The notes beneath the pieces are model-generated. The model made no database searches. It saw nothing but the letters and a program-made list of their open reading frames with translations, and was not told the DNA's origin. Both the position numbers and the translations under genes were made by a program. A stretch of 64,000 nt of DNA from JAMXLO01 sp963812505 (GTDB lineage Bacteria > Pseudomonadota > Alphaproteobacteria > Acetobacterales > Acetobacteraceae), in NCBI GenBank assembly GCA_963812505.1, contig CAWEVM010000031.1:1-64000 (forward strand). The letters run 5' to 3'. This document shows, piece by piece, positions 18,017-27,398 of the stretch (its first letter is position 1; each line of letters opens with the position of its first letter).

Positions 18017-19822
18017 TCACGTCCGTCCTGCTTTCGAGACTTCACGGCAGGCGTTCGCGAGCCAGCCGCGGGCGGCCGCGTCGAGATGCGGTCCGACCTG
18101 GTTGGCCACGAGCACGTGATAGGCGTTCAGCCAGGCGAGTTCCCAGCCGTCCAGCATCGACGGATCGATAAGCCGCCGATCGAACGGCGCGAGGCTCAGC
18201 GTCTCGAAGCGGAGAAACGGCTTGCTGGCCGAGGCCAATTCGGCATCCTGCACCAATAGTAGATTCTCCAGCCGGATGCCGTGCGAACCTGGCAGATAAT
18301 AGCCCGGCTCGTTCGACAGGATCATTCCGGCCGCGATCGGGATCGGCCCAGCGAGGCGCGACAGGCTGACGGGACCCTCGTGCACCGACAGATAGCTGCC
18401 GACCCCGTGTCCTGTTCCATGGTCGTAGTCGAGGCCGCCTTGCCACAACGCCCTGCGTGCGAAGGCATCCAGGTGCCGCCCGTCGGTTCCGCGCGGAAAC
18501 ACCAGGGAGGCGATCGCGATATGGCCCTTCAGCACGCGGGTCACCTGTTCGCGCAGGACCTGCGGCGGGTCGTCGGGCCCGGTCCACACCGTGCGGGTGA
18601 TGTCCGTTGTCCCGTCCAGGTACTGAGCACCCGAATCGATCAGGTAAACCTCATTCGGCTTGATCGGCCGGTTGCTCTCGTCGGTGACGCGGTAGTGGAT
18701 GATCGCACCATGTTCGCCGGCGCCCGAAATGGCGGGGAAGCTCTCGCCACGGAAGTCCGTAACCTGTTCGCGGAATGCGAGGAGCCTGGCTGCGGCCGAC
18801 ATCTCGGTTTCGCTGCCCCGATGCGCATTCTCGGCAAGAAAGTGCAGGAACCGGCAGACTGCCACCGCATCCCTCTGGTGCGCCGACCGGGCGCCCTGCT
18901 GTTCGGTAGCATTCTTGCATGCTTTCGGCAGCAGGCAGGGGTCGGCTCCGGCGACGACCACCGCCTCTGCGGCGCGCAGCGTCTGTGCGAACCAGACCGG
19001 GGTTCCGCCGGGATCCACGCGGACCTGCTTGCCGCGCAATCGGGCCAGGGCGGGAGCCAGCGCCTCGCGTCCCGCCACCGAGACGGCGTTGCCTAGCCAG
19101 TCCCGCGTGGTCACTGGCAGCTTGGCAGCGTCCATGAACAGTTCGGCGCCGCCATCGGCGTGCATCAGCGCGAAGCCCAGCGCGAAAGGCGTGTACAGTA
19201 TGTCGCCGCCGCGAATGTTCAGCAGCCAGGCGATCGAGGCGGGATCGCTGATCACAGCGGCGTCGTGCTTGGCCTCGCGCAACAGACTGGCGATCTGCGC
19301 GCGCTTCTCCTCCGCGCTGCGCCCCGCGTGCTCGAGAACGTACGGCACCGCGGGGGCCTGCGGCGGCGGCGGCCGGTCTGACCAGATGGCGTCGATCGGA
19401 TTGCGCTCAACCGCGACCATGTCGATGCCGGCATCGGTATAGCGCTTCAGCCCTTCCTCGCTGATCAGCAGCGGGTCGTAGCCGATCCTCGCGCGCGGTG
19501 GCGCATGGGCTGCGACCCAACCGGGGGGTGGCTCTTCGGTAATGTGCCGACGCTGCCACAGATCCCCGTCAGTCTGCGCCGCGAGTTGCAGCACGTAGCG
19601 GCCGTCGGTGAATGCCGCCGCCTTGTCAGGAAGCACTATGGCGAGCCCGGCGCTGCCGGTGAAGCCGGTAAGCCAGGCGAGCCTTTCCGCCGAGGCAGGC
19701 ACGTACTCACCCAGATGCTCATCGGCTCGGGGGATGATGAAACCTTGCAGTCCCTGCTCCTGCAGCGTCTGCCGCAATCTGCAGAGGCGTAAGCGCATCG
19801 ACTCGGAATTCTGCTCGGCCAT
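18017..19822 (-). CDS. Aminopeptidase P (Xaa-Pro aminopeptidase), M24 family
   Basis: A 601-residue metallopeptidase that removes N-terminal residues before proline. It has the long three-domain form: two creatinase-like N-terminal domains (from GFIIPRADEHLGEYVPASAE, with LTGFTGSAGLAIVL) and the C-terminal pita-bread domain. Metal ligands are visible as Asp in LIDSGAQYLDGT and TTDITRT, His in HGTGHGVGSYLSVHEGP, Glu in LSNEPGYYLPG and Glu in IRLENLLLVQ. No signal peptide, so cytoplasmic. It stands alone on the minus strand; its start is close to the divergent DUF1127 gene. Confidence 0.95.
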   Translation of the reverse strand: MAEQNSESMRLRLCRLRQTLQEQGLQGFIIPRADEHLGEYVPASAERLAWLTGFTGSAGLAIVLPDKAAAFTDGRYVLQLAAQTDGDLWQRRHITEEPPPGWVAAHAPPRARIGYDPLLISEEGLKRYTDAGIDMVAVERNPIDAIWSDRPPPPQAPAVPYVLEHAGRSAEEKRAQIASLLREAKHDAAVISDPASIAWLLNIRGGDILYTPFALGFALMHADGGAELFMDAAKLPVTTRDWLGNAVSVAGREALAPALARLRGKQVRVDPGGTPVWFAQTLRAAEAVVVAGADPCLLPKACKNATEQQGARSAHQRDAVAVCRFLHFLAENAHRGSETEMSAAARLLAFREQVTDFRGESFPAISGAGEHGAIIHYRVTDESNRPIKPNEVYLIDSGAQYLDGTTDITRTVWTGPDDPPQVLREQVTRVLKGHIAIASLVFPRGTDGRHLDAFARRALWQGGLDYDHGTGHGVGSYLSVHEGPVSLSRLAGPIPIAAGMILSNEPGYYLPGSHGIRLENLLLVQDAELASASKPFLRFETLSLAPFDRRLIDPSMLDGWELAWLNAYHVLVANQVGPHLDAAARGWLANACREVSKAGRT

Positions 19823-19924
19823 GATACTTCTTCATGAGTGGGTAAGGTCCACATGCGGTAACCGCATGTGTGGCAGCGGGGTGACAGGACGCTCGACCTG
19901 GACGCTGAGTTTGGGAGTAAACAA

Positions 19925-20205
19925 GTGAGCGCTCCAACCGCCAATGATCCATTCAGCTTCTCGCTGGGCCAGTTGAGCTACATCGGCCCGAGTTACGAGG
20001 ACGAGTCAACCGTCTACATCCCGGCTACCGTCAGCCGGAGCCTCGGATGGGCGCGCGGACTTCTGGCCAAATTCGCCGAGTGGGGGCACCGGCGCCAGTC
20101 ATGCAGGAGATGGCGATGATGACCGATCGCGAGCTCTCTGATATCGGCCTTACACGCTCGGATATCACCCGCGTTTTCGGCCCGGCCTTCGCTGCAAGCC
20201 GGTGA
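19925..20205 (+). pseudogene. DUF1127-domain protein with a single-base frame break
   Basis: The C-terminal half is a clear DUF1127 motif: MTDRELSDIGLTRSDITRVF ending GPAFAASR. DUF1127 domains are short Arg/Asp-rich helices in alphaproteobacteria, some with roles in phosphate and RNA metabolism. The N-terminal half starts at GTG (GGGAG upstream) as MSAPTANDPFSFSLGQLSYI and continues ESTVYIPATVSRSLGWARGL. Near 20095-20100 one base appears missing; adding it joins HRRQS to MQEMAMMTDREL and yields a normal 93-residue protein. The C-terminal 39 codons could also be translated alone from the internal ATG. Confidence 0.7.
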
Positions 20206-20342
20206 GTTGGCCAGCATCACATCGGCTACTGACTGCACCGGCAGGTCGACGACGCGTATGCAGCTCCGCGCCTGCGCCGAGGCGGAGGGCGATCCCTTTC
20301 CTAGGTGCCGGGCGGTGGCGACGCAGTCGCGCTGCCATAACC

Positions 20343-20593
20343 GCAGCATCGTTAACCAAGCTGATCAACAAAATTCTCTCTGCGGTCGCTCTGGCGGGGA
20401 CCACAGAGGCATTCCTCATGGGCGCCAAAAAGGGCGTCGATCCTGAGGTGATGCTCGTCGCCATCAACGCCTGAAGCGGACAGAACACCTCACACAATCA
20501 AAGTTTCGTGCTGCGGTGTTGCCGCGCAGCTACGATTTCGGCGCGGAGATGCCCTCCGGCCTATACAGCACGTACCAAGCCATGCGGAGATGA
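20343..20593 (+). pseudogene. Relic of a 3-hydroxyisobutyrate-dehydrogenase-like C-terminal domain
   Basis: The translated fragment LTKLINKILSAVALAGTTEA then FLMGAKKGVDPEVMLVAINA matches the helical C-terminal domain of NADP-dependent beta-hydroxyacid dehydrogenases (MmsB/GarR type). An in-frame stop interrupts it where the family continues with SGQN. After a frame change the homologous text resumes as KFRAAVLPRSYDFG. The N-terminal Rossmann domain is absent, so this is a dead fragment. It ends exactly at the start of the alpha/beta hydrolase gene, which may use its DNA for translation signals. Confidence 0.6.
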
Positions 20594-21394
20594 ATGGGGA
20601 TGATCGAACGGATGTTGCAGAGGGCGGACGCGCCGGCCCTCCGATATTGGGACGACGGCGGCGAGCGGGCACCGCTGATGCTGATCCATGGCGTCGGCGC
20701 GGACGGGACGAGCTGGGACCAGATCGCGGCCTCCGTTTCGTCAGGGTTCCGTGTGCTGCGTCTCGATCTACGCGGGCATGGGCGATCCGGACCCATCGAA
20801 GGCGCGTTGACGCTCGACGATTTTGTCCGCGATGTCGTGGACGTGCTCGATGCCAGCGCGGTCGCCTCCGCGCATATCGTCGGCTTTTCGTTGGGCGGCA
20901 TGATCGCGCAGGGCCTAGCATTGCGACACGCCCACCGTGTGCGCCGGCTGGTGCTGCTCAGCGCTGTGGCAGGCCGGACAGCGGAAGAACGGGAACGCGT
21001 GCAGCTGCGCCTGACAGTCCTGCGGGAACAGGGCATCGCCGCGATCACCGGCGCAGCGCAGGAGCGGTGGTTCACGCCAGAATTCATCGCACGCAACCCG
21101 GATCTGGTGGCGCGGCGAATGCGTCAGTTGCAGGAGAACCACGCGCCATCATATGCCGCCGCCTATACCGTGTTCTCCACCAGCGATCTCGGTGACCGGC
21201 TGCATGCAATCAGCGCTCCGACGCTGATCGCGACAGGTGAGCACGATGTCGGCTCGAACCCGCGGATGGCGCGCTTCATGCACACGCAAATACGAGGCTC
21301 CCGGCTCGAGATCCTGCCCGGCTTGCGTCACAGCATTCTGGTCGAGGCGCCCGAACTGGTCACGCGTCTGGTGCGTGACTTCCTGCAGGAATGA
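20594..21394 (+). CDS. Alpha/beta-fold hydrolase
   Basis: A 266-residue hydrolase. The oxyanion region is LMLIHGVGADGTSWDQIAAS, the RLDLRGHGRSG turn follows, and the nucleophile Ser99 is in VGFSLGGMIAQG. The acid is likely Asp in TGEHDVGSNPRM and the base His in LPGLRHSILVEAPE. The pattern fits the 3-oxoadipate-enol-lactonase / haloperoxidase-like group, but substrate is open. Two ATGs (20594 and 20600) are possible starts with GGAG upstream. The next gene, an LLM flavin oxidoreductase, begins seven bases after the stop, so the two form an operon and probably act in one degradative step series. Confidence 0.88.
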   Translation: MGMIERMLQRADAPALRYWDDGGERAPLMLIHGVGADGTSWDQIAASVSSGFRVLRLDLRGHGRSGPIEGALTLDDFVRDVVDVLDASAVASAHIVGFSLGGMIAQGLALRHAHRVRRLVLLSAVAGRTAEERERVQLRLTVLREQGIAAITGAAQERWFTPEFIARNPDLVARRMRQLQENHAPSYAAAYTVFSTSDLGDRLHAISAPTLIATGEHDVGSNPRMARFMHTQIRGSRLEILPGLRHSILVEAPELVTRLVRDFLQE

Positions 21395-21401
21395 TCGAAG
21401 A

Positions 21402-22472
21402 ATGAAGTTCTCAATCGCCGTCAACATGGAGCGATCCACGCCCGACAAGGAGCCGCGCCAGATCGTGCGGCAGATGCGGGAACTCGTGCGGCTGGCCGAG
21501 GAAGGCGGGTTCGAGATCGCTTGGGCAGCGGAACACCACACGATCGAACTGATGGCAGGACCCAATCCGTTCACGTTCCTGATGGACTGGGCGGCGCACA
21601 CCTCCCGGATCCGGTTGGGCACCGCCGTGGTCGTCGCGCCATATTGGCATCCTATTCGCGTGGCCGGCGAAGCGGCGCTCGTCGATCTCTACAGCGATGG
21701 CCGCCTGGAACTGGGGCTCGGCCGCGGCGCATTTCAATTTGAGTTCGACCGGATGGCTGCCGGTATCGACCAGCGCGAGGGTGGCCGCTATCTGCGTGAG
21801 ATGCTCCCAGTGCTGCGCGGGCTCTGGCAGGGTGATTTTGAGCATCGAGGCGAAATCTGGCGATTCCCGCGCGCCACCTCGGTGCCGAAGCCATTGCAGC
21901 GGCCGCACCCGCCGATCTGGGTGGCGGCGCGCGACCCGGACAGCTTCGCCTGGGCGATGGAATCGGGTGCCGACATCATGGCGACGCCGCTGTCGCGCCC
22001 GCATGATGAGGTCGGCATTCTGGGCCAGCGCTTCGCCGACACGCTGGAGAAGCTCCCCGGTATCGCGCGGCCGCGCTTCCTCATGCTGCGCCGGACCTGC
22101 GTCTGTGCGCAGGAGGGCGACTGGATCATCCCCGTGCAGATCTCGGCGGAGTACAATCGCCGGTTCGAGAACCTGTTCCGCAATGTCGGCACTGTGGAGA
22201 ACGGCTTTCCCGAACCGGCGATCTGGGAGCAGATCGCCAACCCTGAGGACTACGGTCCAGAAAGGGTGCGCGACGGCATGGTGGTCGGCACGCCGGAGCA
22301 GGTGGTTGCCAGATTGCAGCACTATCAAGCCGCCGGCGTGGATCAGTTCTGCTACGGGGCATCCTTCGGGCTGCCGCACGATCTTGCGATGCGCTCGCTC
22401 GAGCTGTTCATCACTGAGGTAATGCCGCATTTCATGTCGAGCCAAGGGGCGGCCAAAGCGGGGATTGCTTGA
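21402..22472 (+). CDS. LLM-class flavin-dependent oxidoreductase
   Basis: A 356-residue luciferase-like monooxygenase. It shows the TIM-barrel pattern: MKFSIAVNMERSTPDKEPRQ, EIAWAAEHHTIELMAGPNPF, then RIRLGTAVVVAPYWHPIRVA, GRLELGLGRGAFQFEFDRMA and HPPIWVAARDPDSFAWAMES. In the family such enzymes use reduced FMN (or F420) to oxidise small organics. It is intact, unlike the other LLM gene in the window (16240-17149). It is coupled to the upstream alpha/beta hydrolase gene. Confidence 0.92.
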   Translation: MKFSIAVNMERSTPDKEPRQIVRQMRELVRLAEEGGFEIAWAAEHHTIELMAGPNPFTFLMDWAAHTSRIRLGTAVVVAPYWHPIRVAGEAALVDLYSDGRLELGLGRGAFQFEFDRMAAGIDQREGGRYLREMLPVLRGLWQGDFEHRGEIWRFPRATSVPKPLQRPHPPIWVAARDPDSFAWAMESGADIMATPLSRPHDEVGILGQRFADTLEKLPGIARPRFLMLRRTCVCAQEGDWIIPVQISAEYNRRFENLFRNVGTVENGFPEPAIWEQIANPEDYGPERVRDGMVVGTPEQVVARLQHYQAAGVDQFCYGASFGLPHDLAMRSLELFITEVMPHFMSSQGAAKAGIA

Positions 22473-23096
22473 GTCGCCAGCATCGCAGCACGCAACAACG
22501 TGGAATCCAATGTTCTGGCTGCAAAGTATTCTGAAATGGCCCGAGTTCATCGTGCATTATTCACCCCTCATGAAGCGATGAACCGCTCGCATTACAACAC
22601 GCCGCCTTTGGTCTCCGATTGGCGCGGCGGCCGAATTGATTACGATATCGTTCATATGGACGCAGCATCAGCGTTGTCGGAGGGTTTCCTTGGTTGCGTT
22701 CCTCGACCAACTGGCTGAAAGTCCGAGCGTCGTGATCGGGGGGAACGATGTCGGCCTGTTGCCTGATGCGCGCCGTGATGAGCAAAGCGGATCGGGGCGA
22801 TCTCGAAGTTCGGCTTTGCAGCGGGCACCAGCCAGACGCAGTGGACGCTCACGAAGTACAATCAGCCTGGCGCGTTTCATGTTCCACCGATCTGGTCATG
22901 CATATCGATCTCTATCCATTCGCTTGTGTGACCGCGGCAGTTACGCATAGGCGCGAAATCATCGATCTTGCTGGTCGACGCGATGGCCATGCCTCGTGAG
23001 CCCCCCGCACCCGACTCGCACGGCGGGCAGGCGCACCGCTCTGCGCCGGGATCTCCGGCGGAACGGCCAAGCTCCACCGGCTCTGAGGCCCGCTCT
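22473..23096. other. Long stretch without a confident gene
   Basis: About 620 bases between the LLM gene and the chosen start of the adenylate cyclase. Several short open frames overlap in conflicting directions and none has a recognisable domain or a good ribosome-binding site. A frame upstream of the cyclase stays open from 22968 and could add about 43 low-complexity residues to it. Confidence 0.4.
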
Positions 23097-24872
23097 ATGC
23101 CAACCCACCGTCGCCTGGCAGCCGTGCTGGTCGCTGACGTGGCGGGATACTCTCGTCTCATGGGGGCTTACGAGGAACGGACCCTCGATCGGCTCATCAC
23201 GATCCGGGCGGAAGTGATCGACCCGACGATCGCGGCCAATCACGGTCGGCTGGTCAAGACCACAGGGGACGGGCTGCTGATCGAATTCGCCAGCGTGATC
23301 GAGGCGGTGCGGTGCGCCAGCGAGGTGCAGCGCCTGATGGCATCCTACAACAGCGGCTTGCCAGCGCTGGAACGGATCGAATTCAGGATCGGCATCAACG
23401 TCGGCGAGATCATCATAGCTGAGGACGGCGACATTTTCGGCGACGGCGTGAACATCGCCGCGCGGCTTGAAGCGTTGGCCGGGGCCGGCGGCATCTGCGT
23501 CTCGGCACGCGTCCAGGAAGATGCGGCGGGACGGCTCGACGTCGAATTCGAGGATATGGGCGAGCAGAGCCTCAAGAACATCGCGCGCCCGGTGCGGACC
23601 TATCGCGTGCTGCCAGGTGCGCCGGCACGCGGCATGACATCGTCTGCGGAAAATACATCCGCGCTCGCGCTGCCGGACAAGCCCTCGATCGCTGTCTTGG
23701 CGTTCACCAACATGAGCAATGATGCAGAACAGGAGTTCTTTGCCGACGGCATCGCCGAGGACATCATCACCGAGCTGTCCAGATCGCGATCGCTGTTCGT
23801 GATCGCCCGCAACTCAAGCTTCACCTACAAGGGAAAGCCGGTCCCGATCAGAGACGTCGGCCGCGAACTCGGCGTGCGCTATGTTCTGGAAGGCAGCGTG
23901 CGGAATGCCCGCAACCGGGTGCGCGTCACGGCGCAGTTGATCGAAGCGACAACCGGCGGCCATGTGTGGGCCGAACGCTATGACCGCGACCTCGCGGATA
24001 TCTTTGCGGTTCAGGACGAAATCACCAACAGCGTTTCGGCCGCAATTCAACCTGCATTGGAGCGCAGCGAGCGCGAGCGCGTTGTGCGCAAGCCTGCCGA
24101 CAGCCTGGATGCATGGGAAAGCTATCACCGCGGGATGTGGCATTTCTCCAAGGTCGAGCCGACAGAGAACGAAAGGGCCCGCAGTTTCTTTCAGCGTTCG
24201 ATCGAGCTTGATCGCCAGTTCGCAAGGGCGGTCGCGGCGCTGGCGCTTACCTATCTGAGTGAGATCACGCTGTTCCGCCCGCAGCTGCGCCCGGTCAATC
24301 TGCCACTTGCGCTCGAGCATTCCGTGCGGGCGGTGACGATCGATGCGACGGACGCTACCGGCCACGCCGCGCTGGCACGTGCCCTTTGGATGTCGGGAAG
24401 ACACGCCGAGAGCCTGGCCACGGCGGAGATCGCAGTCAGTCTCGAGCCTAACTCAGCGGCGGCGCACGGCGCGCTCGGCGGAGCCCGGGTCTGGGGTGGC
24501 TTCCCGCGTAGGGCGATCGAACCGCTGCAAACGGCGATGCGGCTGAGCCCATTCGATCCGTTGATGCCTCTGTGGCTGCACTTCATGGCACGGGCTCACT
24601 ACTGGAGCGGCGACTATGAGGCAGCGATCGCCGTCGCCGGTCAGGTCCGCCAATCATTTCCCGCGTTCCGTCAGCCCTATAACACGCTGATGGCCGCGCT
24701 GGGGCAGGTCGGCCGGACAGAGGAAGCCAACGCGGTGATGACCGATGGGCTTGCGCTGTTCGGCGACCCCTTCAAGACGCTCATGGCATTGCCCCTGGAC
24801 GATCTGCGCGAACTGCGCCCCGACGACCGCGAGCATTTGCTGGAAGGGTTTCGCAAGGCGAACCTGGTTTAG
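23097..24872 (+). CDS. Class III adenylate/guanylate cyclase with TPR-like C-terminal region
   Basis: A 591-residue signalling protein. The N-terminal cyclase domain starts MPTHRRLAAVLVADVAGYSR and has the two metal aspartates in VADVAGYS and KTTGDGLLIEF, plus GDGVNIAARLEALA. The centre has the FADGIAEDIITELSR and SFTYKGKPV-type domain usually found between cyclase and repeats, with VLEGSVR and HVWAERYDRDLADIFAVQDE. The C-terminal third is helical repeats (for example GHAALARALWMSGRHAESLA), probably TPRs. No membrane segments. Start at 23097 gives the canonical N-terminus with GAGG upstream; an earlier start at 22968 is possible. The 3' end overlaps the convergent MFS gene by 92 bases. Confidence 0.9.
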   Translation: MPTHRRLAAVLVADVAGYSRLMGAYEERTLDRLITIRAEVIDPTIAANHGRLVKTTGDGLLIEFASVIEAVRCASEVQRLMASYNSGLPALERIEFRIGINVGEIIIAEDGDIFGDGVNIAARLEALAGAGGICVSARVQEDAAGRLDVEFEDMGEQSLKNIARPVRTYRVLPGAPARGMTSSAENTSALALPDKPSIAVLAFTNMSNDAEQEFFADGIAEDIITELSRSRSLFVIARNSSFTYKGKPVPIRDVGRELGVRYVLEGSVRNARNRVRVTAQLIEATTGGHVWAERYDRDLADIFAVQDEITNSVSAAIQPALERSERERVVRKPADSLDAWESYHRGMWHFSKVEPTENERARSFFQRSIELDRQFARAVAALALTYLSEITLFRPQLRPVNLPLALEHSVRAVTIDATDATGHAALARALWMSGRHAESLATAEIAVSLEPNSAAAHGALGGARVWGGFPRRAIEPLQTAMRLSPFDPLMPLWLHFMARAHYWSGDYEAAIAVAGQVRQSFPAFRQPYNTLMAALGQVGRTEEANAVMTDGLALFGDPFKTLMALPLDDLRELRPDDREHLLEGFRKANLV

Positions 24873-26106
24873 CCTCGAAGCGGCGATCGCTCCGCGACTG
24901 GGCGAATGCATCCTGCCCCTCGGGCGATGCGGTCTCCGGCATCAGCAGCAACAGCGCTGCCAGAGCAATCGACGCGATGACTGCGGCGGTGAGAAACGCC
25001 GCCGAGTAGCCAGCACGGTCGACAATGACGCCGGCGATCAGCCCGCTGCTCGCCGCGCCAATTCCTTGAAGCGTCGCGACGGCACCCTGTGCCGCGTTGA
25101 ACCTACCCGTGCCGCGCATCAGGTCGGCGATCACCAGCGGCGTGATCGCGCCGAAAATGCCCGCACCCACTCCGTCGAGCAACTGGACCCCGATCAGCCA
25201 CCCGGTCTGATCGGAGAACGTGTAAAGCACCGCGCGTATCGGCAACACGGCGAAGCCGATGAGCAGGATCGGCTTGCGCCCGACACGGTCGGCGTTCCGG
25301 CCAACCGCGATCGCGATCGGCAGCATGATAAGTTGCGCGGCGATAATGCACGCCGACATCATGGCGGTCGCTACATCCTTGTGCGCCGCTGCAAGCTTCT
25401 GGCCGACCAGCGGCAGCAACGGCGCGTTGGAAAGATGAAACAGCAGCGCGCAGCAGCCGAAGACGAGCAGGGGCCGGCAGCCGCTCAGCACGGGCCAAAG
25501 TCCGGCCGGCGCGGCCTGTGTCTCGGCGCGGTCCGAACCGCGTGCGCGTGCGTGGTCGATGGCAGCGGTCGGGATGGACAGTACGGCGGCCGTCGAAAGC
25601 GCGGCGAAGATCGGCACGAGCAGGAAGACCGAGCGCTGTGAGAATGCCCACCCGACACCACCGGCCGCGGCGGCAATCGCGACATTGCCGGCGTGATCGA
25701 AGGCGGCGTTGCGGCCCATGCGACGTGCCAGCGCCGTGCGCGCGCAGAGGCCAAGTGTGAGGGCCGCAATCGCCGGACCGAACACGTCGCCGACCACGGA
25801 GATCAACGTGTTCGCAATCATCACCGGCCAGAAGCGCGGGACCGCATAAATGACGATGGCGCTCGCACCGAGCATCGCGAGAGCCGCCACGATGAGGCCG
25901 CGCTTCCAGCGGGTCGCATCGATCGCGGCACCGATCGGCGTCTGCACGGCAAGTCCAAGCAGGCCGCTGACGGTCGTCACCAGACCGACGCTCGACTGAC
26001 TCCAGTGCTGCTGCGTGATGAGAAACACGTTCAGGTAGGGACCGAGCGCGCCGCGGACGTCGGCCAGCAGGAAATTGACGGCGTCAAGCGATAGGGCGGT
26101 ATTCAT
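24781..26106 (-). CDS. MFS transporter
   Basis: A 441-residue major facilitator superfamily transporter with about 12 membrane helices. The N-terminus MNTALSLDAVNFLLADVRGA then LGPYLNVFLITQQHW and a VGLVTTVSGLLGLAVQTPIG helix fit a subgroup common in alphaproteobacteria. The loop 8-9 motif is GRNADRVGRKPILLIGF. Substrate unknown. The ATG at 26106 was chosen by family N-terminal length; an upstream extension is polar and unlikely. The C-terminal tail after PETASPEGQD is polar and overlaps the convergent cyclase gene. It diverges from tssA, with 151 bases between them. Confidence 0.88.
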   Translation of the reverse strand: MNTALSLDAVNFLLADVRGALGPYLNVFLITQQHWSQSSVGLVTTVSGLLGLAVQTPIGAAIDATRWKRGLIVAALAMLGASAIVIYAVPRFWPVMIANTLISVVGDVFGPAIAALTLGLCARTALARRMGRNAAFDHAGNVAIAAAAGGVGWAFSQRSVFLLVPIFAALSTAAVLSIPTAAIDHARARGSDRAETQAAPAGLWPVLSGCRPLLVFGCCALLFHLSNAPLLPLVGQKLAAAHKDVATAMMSACIIAAQLIMLPIAIAVGRNADRVGRKPILLIGFAVLPIRAVLYTFSDQTGWLIGVQLLDGVGAGIFGAITPLVIADLMRGTGRFNAAQGAVATLQGIGAASSGLIAGVIVDRAGYSAAFLTAAVIASIALAALLLLMPETASPEGQDAFAQSRSDRRFEAKPGSPCETLPANARGRRGAVRADRPGAMP

Positions 26107-26184
26107 GGCATCAAAAGGACGCGGAGCGAATGCAATGCCGGACAGTCCTCTGCGATGTTGGGCCGCTGACACGTTGCCTGACAC

Positions 26185-26201
26185 GTCGACTGGTCGCATA
26201 C
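26185..26201 (-). promoter_or_regulatory. Weak candidate for the shared T6SS operator upstream of tssA
   Basis: On the minus strand this reads GTATGCGACCAGTCGAC. It shares GTATG and GTC at the same spacing with the three better sites at 38022, 45911 and 47416, and is centred about 65 bases before the tssA ATG, like those. The TGA/TCA palindrome is not preserved, so chance is quite possible. Confidence 0.25.
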
Positions 26202-26257
26202 CTGCCTTCCCGTCGTTGTGAGTTCCGTGGCGACGATTTGATTGTTGGGAGTTGTGC

Positions 26258-27328
26258 ATGGGGTTGCCGGATGACGCTGCCTGGACCGAGCCCCTGGCAG
26301 ACGGCTCCGTGGCCGGCCCCAACCTGGAACTCGCCCCCGAGTTCGGAGCGCTTGAACGTGCGGCTCAAGGCAAGCCTGAGCAGCAGTACGGCGACACGAT
26401 CATCGCCGCGGCCGATCCGGACTGGAAGGAGGTCGAGGAGCAGGCGCTCGCTCTGCTGGACCGCACGCGCGATCTCCGAGTACTCACGAATCTCGCTGTG
26501 GCGCATCTGCATCTCGCCGGGTTTGCCGACTTCGCCGCGATGCTGGCATCGATCCGGCAACTCCTGACGGCGGCCTGGCAGGAGGTCCATCCGCAGCTCG
26601 ACCCTGACGACGAAAACGACCCGACGCTGCGCGCCAACGCGCTGCTCCGGCTGGCGCATCCGAGCTTTGTGCTCCGCCATATCCGTGACCTGCCGCTGGC
26701 GAACTCGCCGCGGCTGGGCCGGTTCTCCTGGCGCGACATTGCCCTCGCCACAGGCGTTCTCGAAACAGAACCGGATCAGGAACGGCCGAGCGAGGCCATG
26801 ATCCGCTCGGCGTTCCAGGACAGCGACATGACCCGACTCGCGGAATTGCGAGCCGCAGCGCTGATTGCGGCCGAACAGGCGACCGCGATCGCGGCGATCT
26901 TCGACGACCGCACCGGCTACGGCACTGGCCCCGATTTCCTACCGCTCACCAAGTTGCTGACCGAGGTGGTACGCGACATCGACCGCTATGTCGTGTTTCC
27001 CACCGTCTCCCAGGACGAAACACCCGCGCAGGGATCGGAACCCATGGTCGCGATGACGCCAGCTCAACCTCAGGCCGTTCCGCAGCTCCAGTCCGGCGAG
27101 TCGGGCGAAGTGGCGCGTTTCGCTCCGGTCAGATCGCGCGCCGAGGTCATCCGGCTGCTGGACCTCGTCTGCGAGTACTACGAGCGCTACGAGCCTTCGA
27201 GCCCGCTGCCGATGCTGCTCCAGCGCGCCCGCGGCCTGGTCGACAAGAACTTCCTGGAAATCCTGCGCGATCTGGCACCCGATGGGCTCACCCAGGCCCA
27301 GACGATCGTCGGCTCCCGCGACGAGTGA
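26258..27328 (+). CDS. tssA: T6SS protein TssA (ImpA-type N-terminal domain)
   Basis: A 356-residue T6SS assembly protein. TssA primes and caps the growing tail tube and sheath. The N-terminal ImpA_N domain covers roughly residues 20-165 (DWKEVEEQALALLDRTRDLR, then LTAAWQEVHPQLDPDDENDP, a diagnostic segment). The C-terminal helical end is RSRAEVIRLLDLVCEYYERY followed by EPSSPLPMLLQRARGLVDKN, as in the TssA class with short C-terminal domain. GGGAG lies seven bases before the ATG. It is first in the operon tssABC1-hcp1-EFGH. Confidence 0.93.
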   Translation: MGLPDDAAWTEPLADGSVAGPNLELAPEFGALERAAQGKPEQQYGDTIIAAADPDWKEVEEQALALLDRTRDLRVLTNLAVAHLHLAGFADFAAMLASIRQLLTAAWQEVHPQLDPDDENDPTLRANALLRLAHPSFVLRHIRDLPLANSPRLGRFSWRDIALATGVLETEPDQERPSEAMIRSAFQDSDMTRLAELRAAALIAAEQATAIAAIFDDRTGYGTGPDFLPLTKLLTEVVRDIDRYVVFPTVSQDETPAQGSEPMVAMTPAQPQAVPQLQSGESGEVARFAPVRSRAEVIRLLDLVCEYYERYEPSSPLPMLLQRARGLVDKNFLEILRDLAPDGLTQAQTIVGSRDE

Positions 27329-27398
27329 TTGGAGTCATAAGGCTTCCAAACCCGCTGCCGGTATTGCTCGCGCCACGCCCTAACCGAGCGAGGCAGTC

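Noticed and set aside
22500..22950. Several 70-100 codon frames before the adenylate cyclase
   Set aside because: They overlap each other on both strands and none shows protein-like conservation or a good start signal.
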